Assembly: GCF_001411555.2 (NCBI RefSeq)
Contig: NC_049915.1
Span: forward strand, 16,630,640 to 16,694,639
Origin: Juglans regia
Taxonomy: Eukaryota; Streptophyta; Magnoliopsida; Fagales; Juglandaceae
Direction of reading: 5' to 3'
DNA length: 64,000 bases
The notes beneath the pieces were generated by a model. It had not been told where the DNA came from. It made no database searches and saw nothing but the letters and a program-made list of their open reading frames with translations. Of the stretch, positions 59,203 through 64,000 are shown one piece after another (positions within the stretch are counted from its first letter, which is position 1; each line of letters starts with the position of its first letter). The position numbers and the translations under genes are program-made.

Positions 59203-59983
59203 TAAGAGAAATGGTCATCGGCTTTTTATTTTTCACTTGCGAGTTGGGAAGCTGCGAACAGCCATGGTTGTTTGGTTGATTGAGAGAGAGAGAGAGAGAG
59301 AGTAGAATCTTGGTGAATCTGGCTTTTTCTCTTCTGTGGTCCCTTGCCATGTGATTCCCTGAGGCTCCCCGCTTCCAGTTAAATTTTATTTATTTATTTA
59401 TTTATTTATTTTTGATAAAAAGGATGATAACCTGTCATTAAAAGAGGAATTATAAAATTAATTTAAAAAATAAGTAAATTATAATCATTAGTAACAATTC
59501 AGTACATTTTAATGACTGACATGATCTAATTCACAATTCAGCAATTCTTTTCCCTTTTCTACTTTGGCAGGCCACAACTTTTGTTGATTTTAATAAAGTT
59601 TTTTTTTTTCAGAAAAGTTTTAGTGGACAGAGAGTTTATAAAATGAAAAAGAAAAAATCTTCACAACCGTTTATTATTCACACAATCTTCACACATTACA
59701 TTTTTTTTAATTTTTATTATTTTTTCTTTTATCAAATATTTAATACATGAATAATGAATAGAAAAATTAAATTAGTTTAAAAAAATAAACTCAAAAAAAA
59801 TTTTAAAAAAATATTAAAAAATTTAAAAGAAATGTAGTATGTGGAGATTGGGAGGTTGTGTAATATTGCTCTTAAGAAAATGATTTTTAATGTATAAGTG
59901 TATTTTTTTATTTTTTTTAAATATTTAAATATGTTGAAAAAATATGAGAAAAAAAAATGTCAAAATAGCCTAGCGATCAAATG

Positions 59984-60019
59984 GAGCGGTGCTACTCAAG
60001 CAGCAGAGTAGCACCGCTC
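59984..60019. repeat. 13-bp perfect hairpin GAGCGGTGCTACT / AGTAGCACCGCTC
   Basis: The arms are at 59984-59996 and 60007-60019, with loop CAAGCAGCAG. The GC-rich stem stands out in AT-rich DNA. It may be the fused ends of a MITE, or a terminator-like structure without a known gene. Confidence 0.85.
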
Positions 60020-60623
60020 TTATAAAAATTTCTTCTTACCTTAATAAATTTTGCATTTGAATGTAATATGAGAGTTAAAATACTTTAATTATAAATAGAA
60101 TATACAAGCGTAAATTCATAAATTGACGTAGTTTAATATAATACGTTAAATTGTAAAAATTTTTTAATATAAAGTAAATCTAATGTATCAAATGAAGTCA
60201 CATTAATTTATAAATTTATTTGTGTATAATCTATTTATTTTTGTAGAAGTTCTCTTTTTCAAAAATTAGTTCTTTTAAAGTTGAATTAATTAAGCATGGA
60301 AGAGATGAACTATTCAGCATAAAGTTTAAGGACTACCAGATAAAGCCAAGGATTTTAGATAAACAATACTAAAAAGTTTATGGTAATATGCGGTAGAAAG
60401 ACTATTTATTAATCAAAGAATTTATATTAGCAATTTTAAAGTGTATAAATTTTGTGTACTTTCTTTTAAAAAAATACGTAAATCTAGTAATTACATGAAA
60501 AAATTATTTTTTAATTATAGAACTTATTTTTTATCAAAGAAAATATGTGGAAGATTGCAAAAGCTAAGATTATATTTAGTATTATCCATAAAACTAAAGA
60601 TAAGACGTAGGAGAGGTTTGACT

Positions 60624-60907
60624 AGGAGAGGTTTGGATTCATAGATAAGTTGAAATGGTTTATGAATAGTAGAATAAAAGTTAAATTATTTATTATATTT
60701 TGTGTGAGAATTTGAAAAAGTTATTTTGAGATTTGAAAAAGTTGAATTGTTTATTATATTTTGTGTGAGAATTTGAAAAAATTATTTTGAGATTTGAAAA
60801 AGTTGAATTGTTTATTATATTTTATGTAGAAATTTGAAAAAAATTGTAATAATGAGATGAGATGAATTGATATGAGTTGAGGTGGATTTTGAATCCAAAC
60901 CTCTCTC
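60624..60907. mobile_element. MITE with internal 61-bp tandem repeats
   Basis: The ends AGGAGAGGTTTGGATTCA and TGAATCCAAACCTCTCT are near-perfect inverted repeats. The interior has about 2.6 copies of a roughly 61-bp unit (GTTTATTATATTTTGTGTGA ... GAGATTTGAAAAAGTTGAAT) from about 60680 to 60845. GAGATGAGATGAATTGATAT near the end ties it to the family at 21206-21430. Confidence 0.75.
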
Positions 60908-62571
60908 TAACGGTAATGAAAATCTAACAGGAAGAGATTTTATAAGACTTTCCCATGAATTTTCGATAGATTTTCCTTAAAACTCTCTCCATAAATGTAT
61001 AAGATTCTATTTTTTGTAACAATGAGTAAGAATTGATAAATATTTGTAAGATAGTTTAGCTCATTGTTTAAAAAAATTGAAAAAAATAAAACACTCGAAG
61101 TACTGATCAAAATTATGTCTAGACTGGAGTCTAATGATATTACCATAGAAAAAATGAATGAGAGTAATATTATAAATAGAAGTGTAAAAACATTACAAAT
61201 CATTTACTATTTAGGAAATGAGAAAGGCTGATATCACTATTATTTACTCACACTTATAGTTTTTTTTATAGAGCGTAAATGTATTTTTTATAGAGAATAA
61301 GAGTGTTTTTTATAGCGTGTAGGGTGTAGAACGGTAAATATATAATGGCTGTTGACAATAATTTTTATTCCAACCTGGTAAAATCCCTATCATACTGAAC
61401 TTGTGATCCAAAGGGTGAAATATTTTTACCGTTTTAAATTCATTGCTATATATATAAGAGAGAACAATCTTTATCACTGAGGGGAATCGTCAGCATTGTT
61501 CATTGGTACTTGCCAATACTTAAAAAATGACTTTGATTTGCAATTTCTCATTTAATATCTTTAAGGAGCCATTCCCCGGATATGGTTGATAAAAAGATTG
61601 TTAACTTAGAGATTCTTCATGAAGATTTGTATAATGCTAAGAGAAATTATATTTATAGTTATAAAACGTGCAAGCACTGTACACTCATTTTGAAAAATTG
61701 AGTAAATTGAAGATTCACATGAAAAAATTATTTTGTTAATAATAAATCTTACTATTTTTTAAAGGAAAATATTATTCTTCCCGCTGATTCTTCCTGCTGA
61801 ATCTTCCTGCTGGTGCTTTTTTATTATTTTTTTACTTAATGACTAAGTAAATATTTTTTAATAATATTATAATTTTTTTATTTTTTTAAAAATATTTAAA
61901 AGTACTAAAAAATACATGTAAAAAAATAAAAAAAAATACATAACAACTAGCTGGAGCCCCAATAGTGAGAGTAGTACCGTCTTTTTTTAAAAAGAGTTCG
62001 TGGCACTTTCATACTTCATAATTACAAATATCATTTATCTTATAAATATATACCGTAAAGAGCAAAATATTACAGGATTTACTTAACGTGTCTCTTCAAT
62101 CTAAAAAGCTTAAATTCGTTCAAAGTTCTAGAAGAATTTTTTTTCTAGCAATCCAAATTTTTTTTTTTACTTTTCTGGCGGAAGGGCTAATTATTAAACT
62201 AATTAGGGCAGCCAAAAATAAATGCTCTAATGTATTGGTAGGTAATAAATGTGCATAGATTAAGAAAATAATCAACTAGTAAATATGCATTTAATTTGGA
62301 GCGTCTGTACTTACAACATTACCCTTAGACTGATTTCGAGCAATATTCACTTGTACAATTTTCGAAAAAAAAAATTATTAATTAAATTTCTTTCCAAACA
62401 TTTTAGTTTAATTCCAAAATTCTGCATCTCTGATAATTATTTATTAATTAAGTTCACCAACATGAAGGTTAAAATAAGGAGTACTTATAATTATATTATT
62501 ATTATTATTAAGAAATGTTTTAGCTTCATAAGATTAATAAATTCATAAAATAATGAATTTTGATGTAATAC

Positions 62572-62770
62572 ATTAAGGGAAGATTTAGATATAAAAATAT
62601 TTTTAATTCATCTAATTTAATCATTATAATTTTTTAAATTTTTATATAAAATATAATAATTAATTAATTTTTTAAAAAATTTTAAAATAATAATAATATT
62701 AAAAAACTCTTAACTTATCTCATCTTATTATCAAAAATAAATTCTAAAATTATTTACATCGTATCTAACG
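62572..62770. mobile_element. MITE remnant of the common family
   Basis: GGAAGATTTAGATATAAAAA at one side and CTTATCTCATCTTATTATC near the other enclose AATAATAATAATATTAAAA and TATAAAATATAATAATTAAT, as in the other copies in this window. The ends are eroded. Confidence 0.5.
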
Positions 62771-64000
62771 AAATTCACCTCTTATTTATCAGTCTATAAT
62801 TTTGTGAAGCATTTATCTTTGTTATTTAATTGGATTTATTTTTTATTCAGAAGATAAAGTTATTCCTAGAGATGCGTGAATTTGTTATTAAACGCAGCTA
62901 AACCCACGTTGCACGTGCATTTCAATCCCCAGATAAATTAATTGTCTACCTTAAACGAAATGACTACTCTGACACTATTGATTCATCCCATAGCCTCATT
63001 TCCTTCGGATCTTGAAGGGTAGTTTGGACATTAAACAGTGCTATAATTGAAGGCCCAGCGATCGGCATCACGGGATCTGTTTTCCTTTTTCTATTCGGAA
63101 AGCTACAAAACTGACGGAAAAAAAAAAGGAAAAACAACGTCGTTTTGTCGGTTTGCTAGCCAATCCAATCAAGATCACGTGTTGGGGCCTGGGGTTCAGG
63201 TGAGAAGGAAGTTGGAACTGTGTCTCCAAATTTCCATTATAAATAAATAATGAGGAATGAAATACACACAGTATATTTTTATAATATATTTTATAATAAT
63301 ATTATAAGATGAGAATATTTTTATAAAATAATATTATTTTTATAAGATATTTTATAAAAATATTTTTTATTTAAAATATAATTATGTAAAATATTATAAA
63401 AATATTATGTATAAATCATTTTCTATAAATAATAATGATATTGTGGGATCCAAAATCCGGGTTGGGTTGAATGATCTCTATATATATATTTTTTAAATAA
63501 CTAGTTTTGATATAAAGATATTTCATAAAAATAAATTCATAATGTGATTTGATGTGATATATTTATTAGTTTATTTTTATAAAATCTCTACGTGGTTGTA
63601 GCATTATTTTTTTTAAAGTGGAGGATATAAGATTATACTAGAAATATTATTCAGTGTGATTTTAGACTTTATTCATTTGTCATTATTTAAGTAGCATGAA
63701 AAATATTAAAATTGTTTTTAACTCCTCAATAAATTATCCGTTTTAAAAACTATAAATGATGAAAGGATTATGATTAAAATCCAATAAATATTATCTTCAT
63801 ATTTTATTTTCGTGTGACTAAATATTATGAAAGGATTGTGATTAAATATTATTTTGTGTTGAAGTTTGTAAAATTTATATTATTTTTTGTATTTCGATAA
63901 TGATTAGCTATTAGGTTACGATTAAATAAAAAAGTTAAAAGTTTTAAATTAAAAAATATTTTATATTTAAGTGATATTTGTGAATGAAATTAGAAAAAGT

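Larger units (their letters stand above)
59310..64000. other. AT-rich gene-free end of the window
   Basis: No coding region is supported. It has a (TTTA)n tract (about 59386-59413), a diverged inverted-repeat element at about 59655-59880 (TTCACAACC...GGTTGTGTAA), MITEs at 60624-60907 and about 62572-62770, a near-tandem CTTCCTGCTGAAT motif (about 61778-61813), and ATT runs near 62495-62510. A 67-codon frame at 63047 shows nothing recognisable. Confidence 0.5.

Overview
This window is nuclear DNA from a dicot plant, most likely a woody rosid. The evidence is spliced plant genes (WOX1, phosphoethanolamine N-methyltransferase, a PSY-type peptide), plant LINE, gypsy, copia, TRIM and hAT-like elements, AT-rich intergenic DNA and many CT/GA microsatellites. 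One recurring short MITE family made me think of Fagales trees (walnut, hickory, oak), but I cannot confirm this without a search. No rRNA, tRNA or CRISPR was recognised.

Three host genes look intact. (1) A two-exon gene at 18.8-20.1 kb (+) encodes a 74-residue precursor with a signal peptide and a PSY-family core (DYSEPAANGGHDP). (2) A WOX1-type homeobox gene lies at 40.2-42.3 kb (-). It has four exons, 361 codons, a complete homeodomain and a WUS box. (3) A phosphoethanolamine N-methyltransferase gene lies at 53.3-59.0 kb (-). Its twelve exons join in frame to 491 codons, one intron has a GC donor, and a 25-codon upstream ORF sits in the leader.

Three host gene remnants are visible. A Raf-like MAPKKK pseudogene (1-5.0 kb, +) keeps its introns but has lost the HRD loop, the DFG aspartate and the reading frame. 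A TauE/SafE transporter exon scrap (22.45-22.55 kb, -) abuts a hAT-like MITE. A broken AE7/MIP18-like fragment lies at 23.6-24.1 kb (-).

The rest is nested transposon DNA. At 6.0-13.0 kb a minus-strand LINE is split by a 3.2 kb element with LTR-type termini and an ACTTC duplication. At 14.1-16.5 kb is the 3' end of a copia/SIRE-like element. At 17.7-18.1 kb is a copia-type solo LTR with GTAAC duplications. At 24.6-30.5 kb a decayed gypsy element is interrupted by a 1.4 kb long-inverted-repeat element and followed by a 0.9 kb hAT-like MITE. At 34.7-39.3 kb a LINE with an 18-bp target duplication contains a TRIM, where the reverse transcriptase should be, and a 622-bp hAT-like MITE inside RNase H. 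LINE fragments at 44.9-46.5 kb (-) and 47.06-49.1 kb (+) flank a perfect 104-bp palindrome. At 50.2-52.7 kb a copia remnant encloses plastid-like DNA with ycf3 coding sequence. The last 4.7 kb is AT-rich with MITEs and no gene.

I found no convincing undescribed multi-gene system. The most valuable items are the PSY-like precursor, the PEAMT upstream ORF and GC-AG intron, the kinase pseudogene, the plastid-in-copia mosaic and the readable nested insertions.
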